64,000 bases of DNA. Origin: Anaerocolumna sp. AGMB13020. Its GTDB lineage: Bacteria > Bacillota > Clostridia > Lachnospirales > Lachnospiraceae. The notes under the pieces were generated by a model. That model made no database searches. It had not been told where the DNA came from and saw only the letters and a program-made list of their open reading frames with translations. The position numbers and the translations under genes were made by a program. This document shows positions 18,674-28,472 of the stretch, one piece after another. The DNA lies in assembly GCF_033100115.1 (NCBI RefSeq), contig NZ_CP136910.1, positions 1,736,001 to 1,800,000 on the forward strand. Reading direction: 5' to 3'. The stretch's first letter is position 1. Each line of letters opens with the position of its first letter.

Positions 18674-20617
18674 TTAATATTGAGCTGAAACATTGACAGA
18701 ATCAATATTTGGTCCTTCCGTACCGGTGGTTACAGCTTTTAAGGTATTTGTTCCACTGTTCATTGTAACCTGTATGGTCTTTTCAGCCCAGGAGGTCCAG
18801 CTTCCGGTTGCGTTAAAGGCAGCATTGCTGATGACTTTTACTCCGTTCACATAGATATCCAGATTTCTTGTTCCTGTTTCTAAAGCATACCGGAATTTTA
18901 TATTTTTTGTCCCACTGACTGCGCAGTAAATGTTGCTCCACTGAACGGAGGCATCACTGTAAGCCGTAAAATTCACATACCCGGAACCGGTGTAACCGCT
19001 ATTGATAGTTTCAGCAACTGCATTCACCAGAAGTGTTCCAGTCTCTGCTTCATAGGTAGTACCAGTACTGCTGCCAGGGTTGTTCTGTGAAAACTGCCAG
19101 TAATCAATATTAAATAAGTTTCCGGTACCGCTGCCGGTAAATACAAAGAAAACTTTGTGAACTCCGGTTGCACCGCTTATAGTTGTTTCTACCTCCCTCC
19201 AGGACTGGAGCCCTCCTGTAGAGGGTACACTAAGTGTTCCGACAAGCGATCCTGTTATACTGTCCAGCCGGATTTCAATTTGTCCCCCTGTAACAGAGGC
19301 TATGTTTGCTTTAAAGCTTTTAGCGCCACCAGCTCCAAAGTCTGCATCTCCTACTGCAATCCAGTCTCCGCTATGAATGCTGGTAACATTTTGATTGCTT
19401 ACCGGTCCGCCGGCTGCCTGGCATTTTTCCGTTAAGATACCTCCATTCCAGCCTATGGTTTCTGCTTCTACCCGGTTATAGGGATTCAGATTAATAAGCT
19501 GGGAGATTCCTGCATAATTTGCTGATACTTCCTGTATGCTTCCGTTCCCGTTATGTACAAGTTTGTTGATATGGGGGGAACGGTAGCCTTTACCGGCTCC
19601 ATACAAAGCCAAGCTAACTGTCTGGGCATGGTATGCCACATACCATTGGTTGTTCAGATTAAAAACAGAATGATGGTTGTTTCCGCCGGCTCCAAAAAAT
19701 ACTCCCGGATTTTTAAGGAAATGACCGGCATAGGTAAAGGGTCCCATAGGGCTTTGGCTGGTCATATAACCGATTTCACCTGCCGGTTTATCTGCCGGGT
19801 GGGTGCCGGAAAAATTAATGCAATAGGAATAGTAATAGGTTCCGTTATATTTGTGTATACCAGAATCTTCAAACATAAAGGGAGCATCAATTGTTGAAGC
19901 ACTTCCCACTATGCTGGTCATATCAGAACCCAATTTTAATACCCTTGCCGTTTTGGGATTTGCCCTTTGCTCCTGGGTGGGATTGGAACCTCCTGGAATA
20001 CCGCCTCCGCAATACAGATAGCCCGTCCCATCATCGTCTACAAATACTGCCGGATCAAATAACCAGACAACCCCTGACATGCCGGGTGTAGCGGTGGTTA
20101 CCAGTGCCTTTCCCAAAGGATCGGACCATGGACCGATTGGACTGTCTGCCGTCAGAACACCGATACCTCCTGCTCCATTTGCAAAATAAAGAAAAAATTT
20201 ATCCTTTCCATTGATATTTTTAACAGCTGCTGCAGGCGCCCAGGAAGCTCCTGCCCATTTCGCAATACCCTGTCCGCCGTTAGCACCATTTGCACCTGCT
20301 ACCGGCACGGCACCATGGTCTGTCCAGTTCACCATATCCTCGGAGGATATAACAAATACACTCTTTAAATTTGCAAAGGAATTTTCTTTGATGGTGCCAT
20401 CGCTGTTATATTCATAATTATCGCTGGACATATAGAGGTATACTCTGCCGTTGTAAGTCAGCGCAAAAGGGTCTGCGCCCAGATGATGATCAATCAACGG
20501 ATTCGAATTTCCAACAGATTTGGCTATGGTAGAGCTTGCAGCATAAACAGTCATACCTGGCAAAAGTGTGACAATTAATGCACATACTAACATAACCACC
20601 CCAAATTTCTTACTCAT
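18674..20617 (-). CDS. Secreted GH43 arabinoxylan arabinofuranohydrolase-type enzyme with CBM6 and second CBM
   Basis: 647 residues from the ATG with AAGGGGGT upstream; a longer in-frame opening to 20716 is not a likely start because the signal peptide begins at this ATG (MSKKFGVVML..., cut near residue 26). GH43 catalytic residues: D49 (LGADPF), D188 (LFDPAVF), E250 (FMFEDSG). A clear CBM6 follows at about 390-515 (RVEAETIGWNGG ... NIDYWQF) and a second CBM6/35-like module at 525-647. The GH43-CBM6 layout resembles Bacillus XynD, which removes arabinose from arabinoxylan. It is the first gene of the four-gene run and is preceded by a long leader with a hairpin. Confidence 0.88.
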   Translation of the reverse strand: MSKKFGVVMLVCALIVTLLPGMTVYAASSTIAKSVGNSNPLIDHHLGADPFALTYNGRVYLYMSSDNYEYNSDGTIKENSFANLKSVFVISSEDMVNWTDHGAVPVAGANGANGGQGIAKWAGASWAPAAAVKNINGKDKFFLYFANGAGGIGVLTADSPIGPWSDPLGKALVTTATPGMSGVVWLFDPAVFVDDDGTGYLYCGGGIPGGSNPTQEQRANPKTARVLKLGSDMTSIVGSASTIDAPFMFEDSGIHKYNGTYYYSYCINFSGTHPADKPAGEIGYMTSQSPMGPFTYAGHFLKNPGVFFGAGGNNHHSVFNLNNQWYVAYHAQTVSLALYGAGKGYRSPHINKLVHNGNGSIQEVSANYAGISQLINLNPYNRVEAETIGWNGGILTEKCQAAGGPVSNQNVTSIHSGDWIAVGDADFGAGGAKSFKANIASVTGGQIEIRLDSITGSLVGTLSVPSTGGLQSWREVETTISGATGVHKVFFVFTGSGTGNLFNIDYWQFSQNNPGSSTGTTYEAETGTLLVNAVAETINSGYTGSGYVNFTAYSDASVQWSNIYCAVSGTKNIKFRYALETGTRNLDIYVNGVKVISNAAFNATGSWTSWAEKTIQVTMNSGTNTLKAVTTGTEGPNIDSVNVSAQY

Positions 20618-20654
20618 AATACATAACCCCCTTTCATTCTTTACACCCATTGCA

Positions 20655-20676
20655 TATCGCAGGCCTGCCTGCGATA
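20655..20676 (-). other. Leader hairpin upstream of the GH43 gene
   Basis: TATCGCAGG (20655-20663) and CCTGCGATA (20668-20676) form a perfect 9-bp stem with a 4-nt loop, about 38 bp before the GH43 start in the predicted 5' leader. Possible mRNA-stabilising or operator element. Confidence 0.45.
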
Positions 20677-21009
20677 GCTGCAAACAAAAAAAGTGTGAAA
20701 GAAGCTCCCGTGTCATTCCCTCAATTTATTCGTTTCTCTCACTCTTTTCTCATCGCTTCTTCCCTCTCTTAATTGCACCATTTTAATCCTTTCAAGCTTG
20801 TGGCGTGCAAAACACAAACTTTCGTTACACCCCTCTTCTCCCCTCCTTTATATTTTTTGATCCAGTTGTCTGAATATTATTCCGTCGTGTATCATATTGG
20901 TAACATTCACAATAACAAACACAAAAATTAATGTTATTTCATTACATTTACTATGTTTTATATATCCATTTTGTAATTATACATTAATTTTCACTACCAA
21001 TATACACTT

Positions 21010-21039
21010 ATTTTACCATTTATTTGATAATTATGTCAA
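21010..21039 (-). promoter_or_regulatory. Promoter of the secreted hemicellulase operon
   Basis: On the minus strand: TTGACA (21034-21039), 18 bp, TAAAAT (21010-21015). It would give a leader of roughly 385 nt before the GH43 start. The remaining gap 20677-21131 is AT-rich with no ORF. Confidence 0.6.
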
Positions 21040-21131
21040 GTTTATTCGGGTAGTCATTTTTTACGTACACAACAGCTTGTTCCTTTATCATATCAACTCT
21101 TTATCATATCAACTCTCTGGTACCATAATAT

Positions 21132-21164
21132 GGCCTATGTATCACAAAAGCAGATACATAGGCC
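21132..21164 (-). terminator. Terminator hairpin after the GH39-like gene
   Basis: GGCCTATGTATC (21132-21143) pairs with 21153-21164, 12 bp perfect, 10 bp past the stop. The following T run is weak. Confidence 0.6.
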
Positions 21165-21174
21165 TGTTCTTCTA

Positions 21175-22908
21175 TCAAGGAGCAACAAGCTGCCATTGCT
21201 GGTTATAGCCCCCGTTATTGCTCCACTGTAATACATTTCCTCCGTCTGCCAGGGAACCCCTGTCTACATCCAACAGTTTACCACTGTTTACATTTACTAC
21301 ATTATAGTAACCATTCCCTAAGTCTATCAGGTTCCATCTCTGGTTGTTCTGTCCGTTATCGGTCCATTGGATTACATCTGCCCCTTCAGCCGTAGAGCTG
21401 TTATAAACATCCAGTGCTTTTTGACTGTTGACGTTTATGAGCTTATAGCCGTTACCCATATTCGTGATTACCCATTTCTGATTATTTCCACTACCTGAAC
21501 TCCATTGGATAACATCTGCTCCATTGGCGGTGGAACTTTCCTTTACATCCAGAGCTTTGCCGCTATTACGGTTAATCAGTTTATAGGTTCCTCCCGATAG
21601 AATACCTCCGCTTCCCGGCGTTATATATATCCGGTATCCCGAACTGTTGTTACAGCCTGATAAGCTTACGGATATCTGTCCATTTACCACGGAATAATTG
21701 GAATTTGATATGGTAGTAGTACCGTTTGATACGGTATCCTTACTTATCCAGTCAATCTTTTCAATCTTAACGGACGCCGTAGACCCTATAAAGGATGGAA
21801 TATTCTTGATGGTTGTATTTATGGTTCCATCATTTGGTCCGCCAAAGATAAAGCTGATATACCTGGCGTTGGAATCTACGCAGGCTGCTCCGTCTACCTG
21901 ATTGCTGTCGTCGTTAGGCGGTGCAACTGATACCATATTTCCGCTCATATCACCATACCATTTATAGAAATACCAACCGGCTCCTTTTTGAGTATTTGTT
22001 GCGAGAAGACTGCCCAGTCTGCCGGGAGTAGGAACGTACCACCAGGTAATACAAGCGCTCTCTACTTTATATCGTTCAAATTTAGCAATATATCGTGCCG
22101 AGGATCCGGGTTGCCCCTCCAGGCTGTGGTCCGGGTCACAGTATTCATTGATACTAATTGGCAGGGCATTGATACCAAGGGAAGCTTCCAACGCTCTGTA
22201 ATCCCTTAAATGGGGTGATACTACTTCCGCACCGCCTCCACCACCAAGTTCATGCCAACTCATAATATCAGGCATACAATTGTTACTCTTGCAAAAGCTT
22301 AAAAAACTGCTCAGTCTGGTACGATTGTAATAACTGTCACAGGGACCAATGATCTTGGCTCCGGGATCATTGGCGCGTATAACATCATAGGTCTGCTTCC
22401 ACATGTCATGAAAGGTTCCGTTCGCGGAATTCCAGGTACCATCCGGTTCGTTCCAGATCTCATAACCATAGAAGTTATCCCTTCCGGAAGCTTTTTTATC
22501 GGCTATAAAAGCTTTCACCTGATTCAGCCAGCTCGTCATACCGGGCCATTTATAGGGCCATCCCGGCAGCATGTCCGCCAGATCAATGGATATCTTCGCA
22601 CCCGGCACCGAGGCTAATTTAGCCGAAACAAGGATAGCATCTCCAAAAGCATGCTGGTTTCCGGCACTTCCTCTGGCTGGATTCCTCAGTACATAAGGGT
22701 TTAACGGTGCAATAAGTCCGTTGACATCCGCCGGTATGCTCTCCGTAACTCCATATAGCGAGCCATTCGCACAATGTGTCACACCCCTTAATACATTTGC
22801 GCAATCTACCGTCATTGAATTAGCAGCGAGTACCGGAAGCTCCGGGATCATGGTCAATAACAGCAGAATGCCAAGTGTAAAAGCCAATATCCTTTTTACC
22901 TTATTCAT
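21175..22908 (-). CDS. Secreted GH39-like (clan GH-A) glycosidase with ricin-type CBM13 lectin
   Basis: 577 residues. Signal peptide about 1-29 (cut after VLAA). A clan GH-A barrel has acid/base E154 (YEIWNEPDG) and putative nucleophile E255 (ISINEYCDP), a pattern closest to GH39. A beta-sandwich follows to about 430, and the last 140 residues are a ricin-B beta-trefoil with three repeats, each ending in a QxW motif (NQKW, NQRW, NQQW). It is probably a secreted hemicellulose- or arabinan-side-chain enzyme; the family assignment is by motif only and the substrate is unknown. GGAGG ribosome site. It seems a separate transcript: a terminator lies just downstream and its own promoter should be in 22909-23060. 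Confidence 0.72.
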   Translation of the reverse strand: MNKVKRILAFTLGILLLLTMIPELPVLAANSMTVDCANVLRGVTHCANGSLYGVTESIPADVNGLIAPLNPYVLRNPARGSAGNQHAFGDAILVSAKLASVPGAKISIDLADMLPGWPYKWPGMTSWLNQVKAFIADKKASGRDNFYGYEIWNEPDGTWNSANGTFHDMWKQTYDVIRANDPGAKIIGPCDSYYNRTRLSSFLSFCKSNNCMPDIMSWHELGGGGGAEVVSPHLRDYRALEASLGINALPISINEYCDPDHSLEGQPGSSARYIAKFERYKVESACITWWYVPTPGRLGSLLATNTQKGAGWYFYKWYGDMSGNMVSVAPPNDDSNQVDGAACVDSNARYISFIFGGPNDGTINTTIKNIPSFIGSTASVKIEKIDWISKDTVSNGTTTISNSNYSVVNGQISVSLSGCNNSSGYRIYITPGSGGILSGGTYKLINRNSGKALDVKESSTANGADVIQWSSGSGNNQKWVITNMGNGYKLINVNSQKALDVYNSSTAEGADVIQWTDNGQNNQRWNLIDLGNGYYNVVNVNSGKLLDVDRGSLADGGNVLQWSNNGGYNQQWQLVAP

Positions 22909-23150
22909 AGATCTACCTCCTCAATTTTTTACCTTCTCTTTGTTTTACCTTCTGAAATTTTTGTTTACACTCTTTTTACCCCTCAATTACTGCCTCCTTT
23001 CCTTCCATATTTCTATAAAAGAGTATAACTCATTTCATTCCGCCAGCTTTTAACTTCCCGTTTTCTTTATCAGCCTCCGAGTTCCTTACCAAAGTGTATA
23101 TTTTACTGTTATAAGCATAACACCATGCTTCCTTTTCCGGTATGGTTTAT
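22909..23150. other. Intergenic region between divergent GH39-like and msmR genes
   Basis: T-rich, no ORF with a ribosome site. It should contain the minus-strand promoter of the GH39-like gene; no consensus boxes stand out. Confidence 0.35.
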
Positions 23151-23175
23151 TGTAATATTTATATGTTTAAATGTG
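23151..23175. promoter_or_regulatory. Candidate MsmR operator (copy 1)
   Basis: A 25-bp element beginning TGTAATAT and ending TATGTTTAAATGTG, 132 bp ahead of the msmR start. It is identical at 23 of 25 positions to 29881-29905 upstream of the binding-protein gene. Inferred shared binding site. Confidence 0.5.
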
Positions 23176-23307
23176 TTGTTATGGTATTTTTTATACATAT
23201 TGCACAATTTTTCAATTGGAAATTCGTATGGACAAATTATTCCATATTTGCTACCATTAACGTATCAATACACACCTCTTATGGGGAAAAGAAAGGGTCT
23301 TCTATAA

Positions 23308-24207
23308 ATGCCAACAAATGTAAAATATACGGATTCAGCCCGTTATAAATGCCTGGAATATCTGAAAAAAGCATCCATGGATTTGTATCTATGCTATTGT
23401 GGCTCACAGATATGCTGTGCTGGGCATGCTTACGGTCCTGAAATAAGGAAGGAGTATTTAATCCACATCGTATTAAAAGGAAGAGGTTATTATACCGTCG
23501 GCAGCAAAACCTATGAAATCGGTCCTGACACCGCTTTTCTGATTCTCCCCGGTGCCACAACCTATTACGAGGCAAGTACAGATGACCCCTGGACTTATAT
23601 ATGGGTGGGGTTTAACGGAATCAAAGCAGAAGCAGCTTTAAAGCATGCACATTTCTCGAAAGATAATCTGATTGTACCCATAAAGAATACGGAACCTTTC
23701 GTTACCTGTGTTAACGGTATGCTTGCGTCCAGTCAGCTGACCTTTTCCAATGATTTTGCAAGAGAGGGCTATCTTTATCAGTTTATTTCCTATCTGGTCC
23801 AGAATCAGCAAAACCTTGAGAACTCGGAGGAGGTTCATGATTACTCCTATCAAGTGTATGTTGAACATACGCTGGAATACATAGAACATAATTTCTCCGG
23901 TAACTTAAAAGTTCAAAGTATAGCAGACTATATCGGTATTAACCGTTCCTATCTGACTAATTGCTTTAAAAACGTCCTGAATATGTCCCCTCAGGAATAC
24001 ATTTTGAATTACCGTATGAATCAGGCAAGCATACTCCTAAAAAATACGATGCTGCCGGTGGGAGAAATTGCATATAAGGTTGGATATGATGATGCCTTGA
24101 ACTTCTCCAAAGCTTTTAAGAAGATTTACGGAATTAATCCGACGAAATATCGCAGTACGACCGAAAGTCTTGATATTTCAGATAAGGACACCCAGAACAG
24201 GTTATAA
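23308..24207 (+). CDS. msmR: AraC-family regulator, MsmR-like
   Basis: 299 residues. N-terminal cupin with the MsmR-type opening (DLYLCYCGSQ ... CAGHAYGPEIRKEYLIH), in which the LYLCYCG and GPxIRxEYxIH pieces recall streptococcal multiple-sugar regulators. The C-terminal AraC double HTH includes IADYIGINRSYLTNCFK and GEIAYKVGYDDALNFSKAFKK. MsmR activates alpha-galactoside (raffinose, melibiose, stachyose) uptake and hydrolysis genes, and here an alpha-galactosidase plus importer follow on the opposite strand, converging on a shared terminator. A 25-bp element is shared between its promoter and the operon promoter. Ribosome site is weak (GAAAGGG). Confidence 0.85.
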   Translation: MPTNVKYTDSARYKCLEYLKKASMDLYLCYCGSQICCAGHAYGPEIRKEYLIHIVLKGRGYYTVGSKTYEIGPDTAFLILPGATTYYEASTDDPWTYIWVGFNGIKAEAALKHAHFSKDNLIVPIKNTEPFVTCVNGMLASSQLTFSNDFAREGYLYQFISYLVQNQQNLENSEEVHDYSYQVYVEHTLEYIEHNFSGNLKVQSIADYIGINRSYLTNCFKNVLNMSPQEYILNYRMNQASILLKNTMLPVGEIAYKVGYDDALNFSKAFKKIYGINPTKYRSTTESLDISDKDTQNRL

Positions 24208-24277
24208 AGGTGCTGTATAGATTGACAGACCGGAGAAATCATGAGCTTTCTCCGGTCTGCCAACCTTTACAGCACCT
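24208..24277. terminator. Nested bidirectional terminator between msmR and the GH36 gene
   Basis: Inner stem CAGACCGGAGAAA (24226-24238) with 24247-24259, outer stem AGGTGCTGTA (24208-24217) with 24268-24277. Both convergent genes end beside it. Confidence 0.75.
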
Positions 24278-24346
24278 CTGTCAACGCTTTCGTATTCTTA
24301 AATTAGTCTTTTGCTGATAACTATAACCCCCTTGGATCAGCATGTT

Positions 24347-26542
24347 TTAGATCTCTTCCGTAATTTCATACTGAAAGGCTTGATAGTCTCCCCAGGGATT
24401 GGGTAAATCAAATCCGGCATGCATAAGTGCTGCACCGCTGTACCGTTTATCTCTTCCGCTTATTCGATAGAGTGCCATTTCTTTCAGTCCCCGAAGCAAA
24501 ACCGTATAAAAATTGGGATTGCCGTGGCTTTGGTGGAAAACAACACTGAGAAGACTCCTGGTTCTATCCTTGGAAACGAACTGCCAGGATGTAAATTCGT
24601 TGTTTTCATAAGGGCTGGACAAACGGTAGTATTCACCTGTCTGTATTAACTCATAATTCCGCTTGTATATTTCTACCTGCTCCCTGATAGCATTCTTCTC
24701 CTCCAGAGACAATACGTTTACATCCAGTTCATAACCAAAGGTGCCTGCCATAGCCACAATTCCTCTGGTATGAAAGGGAGTGAATCGCCCTGTCTGATGA
24801 TTGGGAACAGCAGATACATGGCTTCCTACTGCGCTGATGGGGTATCCAAAGGAAGTACCGTATTGTATCTTAAGCCTGTCATAAGCATCTGTATTATCGG
24901 AACACCAGATCTGAGGCATGTAGTAAAGCATACCTGTATCAAAGCGTCCCCCTCCGCTGGAACAGCCCTCAAACAGAACCTCTTTATAATTTTCAGTCAG
25001 CCGTTCCAACACTTTGTACAGACCCAATATATAATCGTGGAATACCTGTCCCTGGTGTTCTTTCTCTTTCAGTGCAGACCAGGCTTCCGCTATGCTTCTG
25101 TTAAAATCCCACTTGATATATTCAACCTTCCCACTGTCTATAACAGCTGCAATGGAATCATAAATGTAATCCCTGACATCCTGCCTTGTCAAATCAAGTA
25201 CCAGCTGGTATCTGCACCTGGTTTTTGGTCTTCCCGGTATCTGCAGGCACCAGTCTGGGTGTTTTCTGAACAGATTGCTCTCTTCATTTACCATTTCCGG
25301 CTCAAACCAGATTCCAAATTTTAAACCGGCAGCATTCACCCTGTCAGCAAGTTCCCTTAAGGACGTTCCAAGCTTTTCTGTATTGACCTTCCAGTCTCCC
25401 AGTCCTGAATAGTCATCGTTTCGATTGCCAAACCAGCCGTCATCCATAACCAGCATTTCAATTCCAAGCTCTGCTGCTTCCTCTGCAATTTGCACCAGCT
25501 TCTCGGTATTAAAATCAAAATAGGTAGCCTCCCAGTTATTAATGAGTATTGGTCTTCTCTTATTCTTAAAGCTGCTCCTGCAGATATTATTTCGAATGAG
25601 TTTATGAAAGTTATGGGACAGCTTTTGCAGCCCCTCAAAGGAATAACTCATCGTCGCCTCAGGTGTAACAAATTCATCCCCCGGCCCTATCTCATAACGA
25701 AAAAAAACAGGATGAATTCCCATTGCAAAACGGGTCTGCCCAATCTGGTCAACTTCCACCTGTGCCTGAAAATTCCCGCTGTATAGAAAGGAAACGCCGT
25801 AGCATTCACCACTTGTCTCCGTTGCCGTCCTGTTAGCCAGTATAACAAAGGGATTATGCTGATGGCTGCTTAACCCGCGCATACTCTCCACCGACAGCTT
25901 GGCATGACCTACCGGCGTCCTTTCAAATTCCCTCTCCTGAGAGTGTTTACCATAAAAATGAATGAGATCGAAGTGGTTACTAGGAAACTCTAAACAGGTC
26001 GATAATGCTTTCGTCAGCTTTATGCTGTCTCTGCCCTTATTTCGTATTTTGACTGCACGGGTTATAACATCGTACTCCTCTATTACTCCATAATATAACT
26101 CTACTTCAAGCTTTGATACCTCATCCTCGCAGGTTATGACAAGGGTATGCGCTGTAATCTCCTCCGTTTCATAAACCGCCGGAAGCCCTGGAAGATGATA
26201 TTTTCCTTTTCTTATGCTGTGACCTTTATACCGAAGGTCAGCTGCGCAGCTGCCATCCTCATTCAGAACCTCCAGACAGGAGATTCTGTAATCTCCCATT
26301 CCAAAGGCAGAATATTCCTGCAGCTGGGTATCCAGCGAAAAAGTTCTGTCCTTTTCAGCTTCATTGGGATTGCCGCAATGGCTTCTGTCCATCTTCCTGA
26401 TCAGATAATCCAGATTCCCTTCTACCTTTTTTCCGTAATACAGGTGCAGCAAGGTATTATAGGGTCCGACCTTTATATGATAGGAGGTATTCTCCGTGTA
26501 TAATATAAATCGCTTATCCTGTTCGTAATATGTAATGGCCAA
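24347..26542 (-). CDS. aga: GH36 alpha-galactosidase
   Basis: 731 residues, cytoplasmic. GH36 layout: N-terminal beta-sandwich, (beta/alpha)8 barrel and C-terminal beta-sheet. Nucleophile D479 (YIKWDFNRS) and acid/base D549 (WCSDNTDAYDR), at nearly the positions known in Geobacillus AgaA-type enzymes; the MDDGWFG and CSSGGGRFD substrate motifs are present. It hydrolyses raffinose-family oligosaccharides and melibiose. The start is an uncommon TTG, supported by GGGAGG eight bases upstream and by no better ATG nearby. Last gene of the importer operon, 39 bp after the permease gene. Confidence 0.93.
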   Translation of the reverse strand: MAITYYEQDKRFILYTENTSYHIKVGPYNTLLHLYYGKKVEGNLDYLIRKMDRSHCGNPNEAEKDRTFSLDTQLQEYSAFGMGDYRISCLEVLNEDGSCAADLRYKGHSIRKGKYHLPGLPAVYETEEITAHTLVITCEDEVSKLEVELYYGVIEEYDVITRAVKIRNKGRDSIKLTKALSTCLEFPSNHFDLIHFYGKHSQEREFERTPVGHAKLSVESMRGLSSHQHNPFVILANRTATETSGECYGVSFLYSGNFQAQVEVDQIGQTRFAMGIHPVFFRYEIGPGDEFVTPEATMSYSFEGLQKLSHNFHKLIRNNICRSSFKNKRRPILINNWEATYFDFNTEKLVQIAEEAAELGIEMLVMDDGWFGNRNDDYSGLGDWKVNTEKLGTSLRELADRVNAAGLKFGIWFEPEMVNEESNLFRKHPDWCLQIPGRPKTRCRYQLVLDLTRQDVRDYIYDSIAAVIDSGKVEYIKWDFNRSIAEAWSALKEKEHQGQVFHDYILGLYKVLERLTENYKEVLFEGCSSGGGRFDTGMLYYMPQIWCSDNTDAYDRLKIQYGTSFGYPISAVGSHVSAVPNHQTGRFTPFHTRGIVAMAGTFGYELDVNVLSLEEKNAIREQVEIYKRNYELIQTGEYYRLSSPYENNEFTSWQFVSKDRTRSLLSVVFHQSHGNPNFYTVLLRGLKEMALYRISGRDKRYSGAALMHAGFDLPNPWGDYQAFQYEITEEI

Positions 26543-26581
26543 ATGATTTTCCTCCCGATTTGGATTGTTCGTGTCACTTTC

Positions 26582-27412
26582 TTACAATTTGCCGCCGCTG
26601 GTCGCAATCCCTTCAATAAACTGCCTTTGGAATATGATGTAGAGCAGCATCATAGGCCAGATAGCCAGTACCGAGGATGCCATCAGTTCAGGATATTTAA
26701 CAGAATAGGCACTCTGTATCTTTGAAAGCGCTGATGATAAGGTGGCGGAATTCTCCTGATTATTTACGATTAAAGGCCACATTAAATCCTTAAAGGCAAA
26801 AAGGGCGGTAAAGATTGCTAGGGCAACTAGACCTGATTTGGTTAAAGGAAGCATAATCCTCCAGAAAGTCTTCCAGATATTGCATCCGTCCAGTCTGGCT
26901 GACTCCTCCAGTTCCTTTGGCAATCCAAGAAAAAACTGCCGAAGCAGGAAGGTTCCAAAGGCACTGACAAGCCCAGGAAATACAAGTGCAAAGATGGTAT
27001 TACGCATATTTAAGAAATCCACCATTAGATATTGCGGAATTACAAAGATCTGTACCGGTACCATCATCTGAAAGAGCACAATACCAAACAGAAAATTCTT
27101 CCCGGGAAAATGAAGCCTGGCAAAGGCATAAGCTGCCATAGCAGAAAAAAATACCGCACAAAGAACACGCAGCAGCATCATTGTAAAGGTGTTAAAGTAC
27201 AGACGGATAAAATTATTATTCATCCATACAGCCTTATAGTTGTCCCATTGTAGCACCTTTGGAAAATACACATAGGGATTCATGGAAGTAGACTCCGTTA
27301 CAGACTTTAAGGAGGTCAGAACCATCCATAGAAAAGGAAATAACATGATAATAGCACCCGCTGCCAATACGATATGCAGTATGATGCCTGTTCTAATTTT
27401 TTTTGATTTCAT
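26582..27412 (-). CDS. msmG: Carbohydrate ABC transporter permease, MalG/MsmG type
   Basis: 276 residues with six membrane helices and the inner-membrane EAA loop (EELEESARLDGCN ... RIMLPL) that docks the ATPase. I chose the ATG at 27412 preceded by GGAGAG; a TTG one codon earlier is less likely. It pairs with the MsmF-like permease 35 bp upstream. No ATPase gene is present in the operon, which is usual where one MsmK/MsmX-type ATPase serves several importers. Predicted cargo is alpha-galactosides, from the neighbouring GH36 and MsmR genes. Confidence 0.88.
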   Translation of the reverse strand: MKSKKIRTGIILHIVLAAGAIIMLFPFLWMVLTSLKSVTESTSMNPYVYFPKVLQWDNYKAVWMNNNFIRLYFNTFTMMLLRVLCAVFFSAMAAYAFARLHFPGKNFLFGIVLFQMMVPVQIFVIPQYLMVDFLNMRNTIFALVFPGLVSAFGTFLLRQFFLGLPKELEESARLDGCNIWKTFWRIMLPLTKSGLVALAIFTALFAFKDLMWPLIVNNQENSATLSSALSKIQSAYSVKYPELMASSVLAIWPMMLLYIIFQRQFIEGIATSGGKL

Positions 27413-27447
27413 CAACTCTCCATTCCGTCATCCAAAAGACTTCTGTC

Positions 27448-28371
27448 TTACATATAGCTGACCCACTTCTTCTGTGCTTTCATCTGCAGCATAGTAATCA
27501 TCATGATAATTACCAGCAGCAGGACAACAATTGCCGAGCCGTACCCCTTATTGCTGTATTTAAAGGAATTATTGTAAAATAAATAAACCAATGAAACGGT
27601 ACGGTTATAGGCAGGGTTAGCAACATCTATCATCATAAAGATTACGTCAAACACCTGCATGGAAGATATTATACTGGTAACTGCCACAAAGAATAATGTT
27701 GGAGATACCAAAGGCAGGGTAATATGCAGGAACTGATTTACTCTCGATGCCCCATCAATCTCACTTGCTTCATAGAAATCTCCTGGTATCTCCTGAAGCC
27801 CCGCCAGTAGAATTACCATACAATAGCCAATGGTACTCCAGATACCGATGACAGCAATTGAAACCAATGCGATATCCGGACCTTCTGTCCATTTTACCTT
27901 TCCTATTCCCAGGTTATGAAGTATATGATTGAGAAACCCGAACTGATAATTGTATAACCATCTCCAGACCATTGTCACCGCAGCTGGTGCAGCTACCATT
28001 GGTACAAAATATATGGTTCTGTAGATACCCTTCCCTCTGACCCTCCTATTCAGCACAACTGCCGCCAACAGTGCGATTGCCATTGTAATTGGTACCACCA
28101 GACCGGTATAGACCAGTGTATTACGAACAGCATACCAGGTCTGTACATCCGAAAACATGTCTCTGTAATTCTTAAGTCCAATAAATATATTTCCTTTTCC
28201 AAAGGCCCCGCTCTTAAAAAAGCTTAGATATACCGTCTGCAGGATTGGAATAATATTCAAAATGAATAAACCGATGATTGTAGGCGCAATCATGATATAT
28301 GCCCACTTCCATTCATTCAGGACATTTCGCGGGATTTTTCTTTTTCTGGCGGTATCTTTCATTACTGCCAT
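27448..28371 (-). CDS. msmF: Sugar ABC transporter permease, MalF/MsmF type
   Basis: 307 residues from the ATG at 28371, which has GGAGG eight bases upstream; an extension to 28440 lacks a site. Six membrane helices after a basic N-terminus, with an EAA loop (DFYEASEIDGASRVNQFLHITLPLV). Forms the membrane channel with the MsmG-like protein. It lies 101 bp downstream of the binding-protein gene in the same operon. Confidence 0.88.
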   Translation of the reverse strand: MAVMKDTARKRKIPRNVLNEWKWAYIMIAPTIIGLFILNIIPILQTVYLSFFKSGAFGKGNIFIGLKNYRDMFSDVQTWYAVRNTLVYTGLVVPITMAIALLAAVVLNRRVRGKGIYRTIYFVPMVAAPAAVTMVWRWLYNYQFGFLNHILHNLGIGKVKWTEGPDIALVSIAVIGIWSTIGYCMVILLAGLQEIPGDFYEASEIDGASRVNQFLHITLPLVSPTLFFVAVTSIISSMQVFDVIFMMIDVANPAYNRTVSLVYLFYNNSFKYSNKGYGSAIVVLLLVIIMMITMLQMKAQKKWVSYM

Positions 28372-28472
28372 TATTATCAGCCTCCTTGGATTAGTGCACA
28401 GGTACTCCTCCTGCCGCCTTCGTTCAAGTCCGGCTGCCATCCGGGCAGCCAGACTACTTGTTACGTTTGTTT

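Noticed and set aside
20618..20716. N-terminal extension of the GH43 protein
   Set aside because: A signal peptide and a strong ribosome site begin exactly at the ATG ending at 20617; the extension contains a leader hairpin instead.
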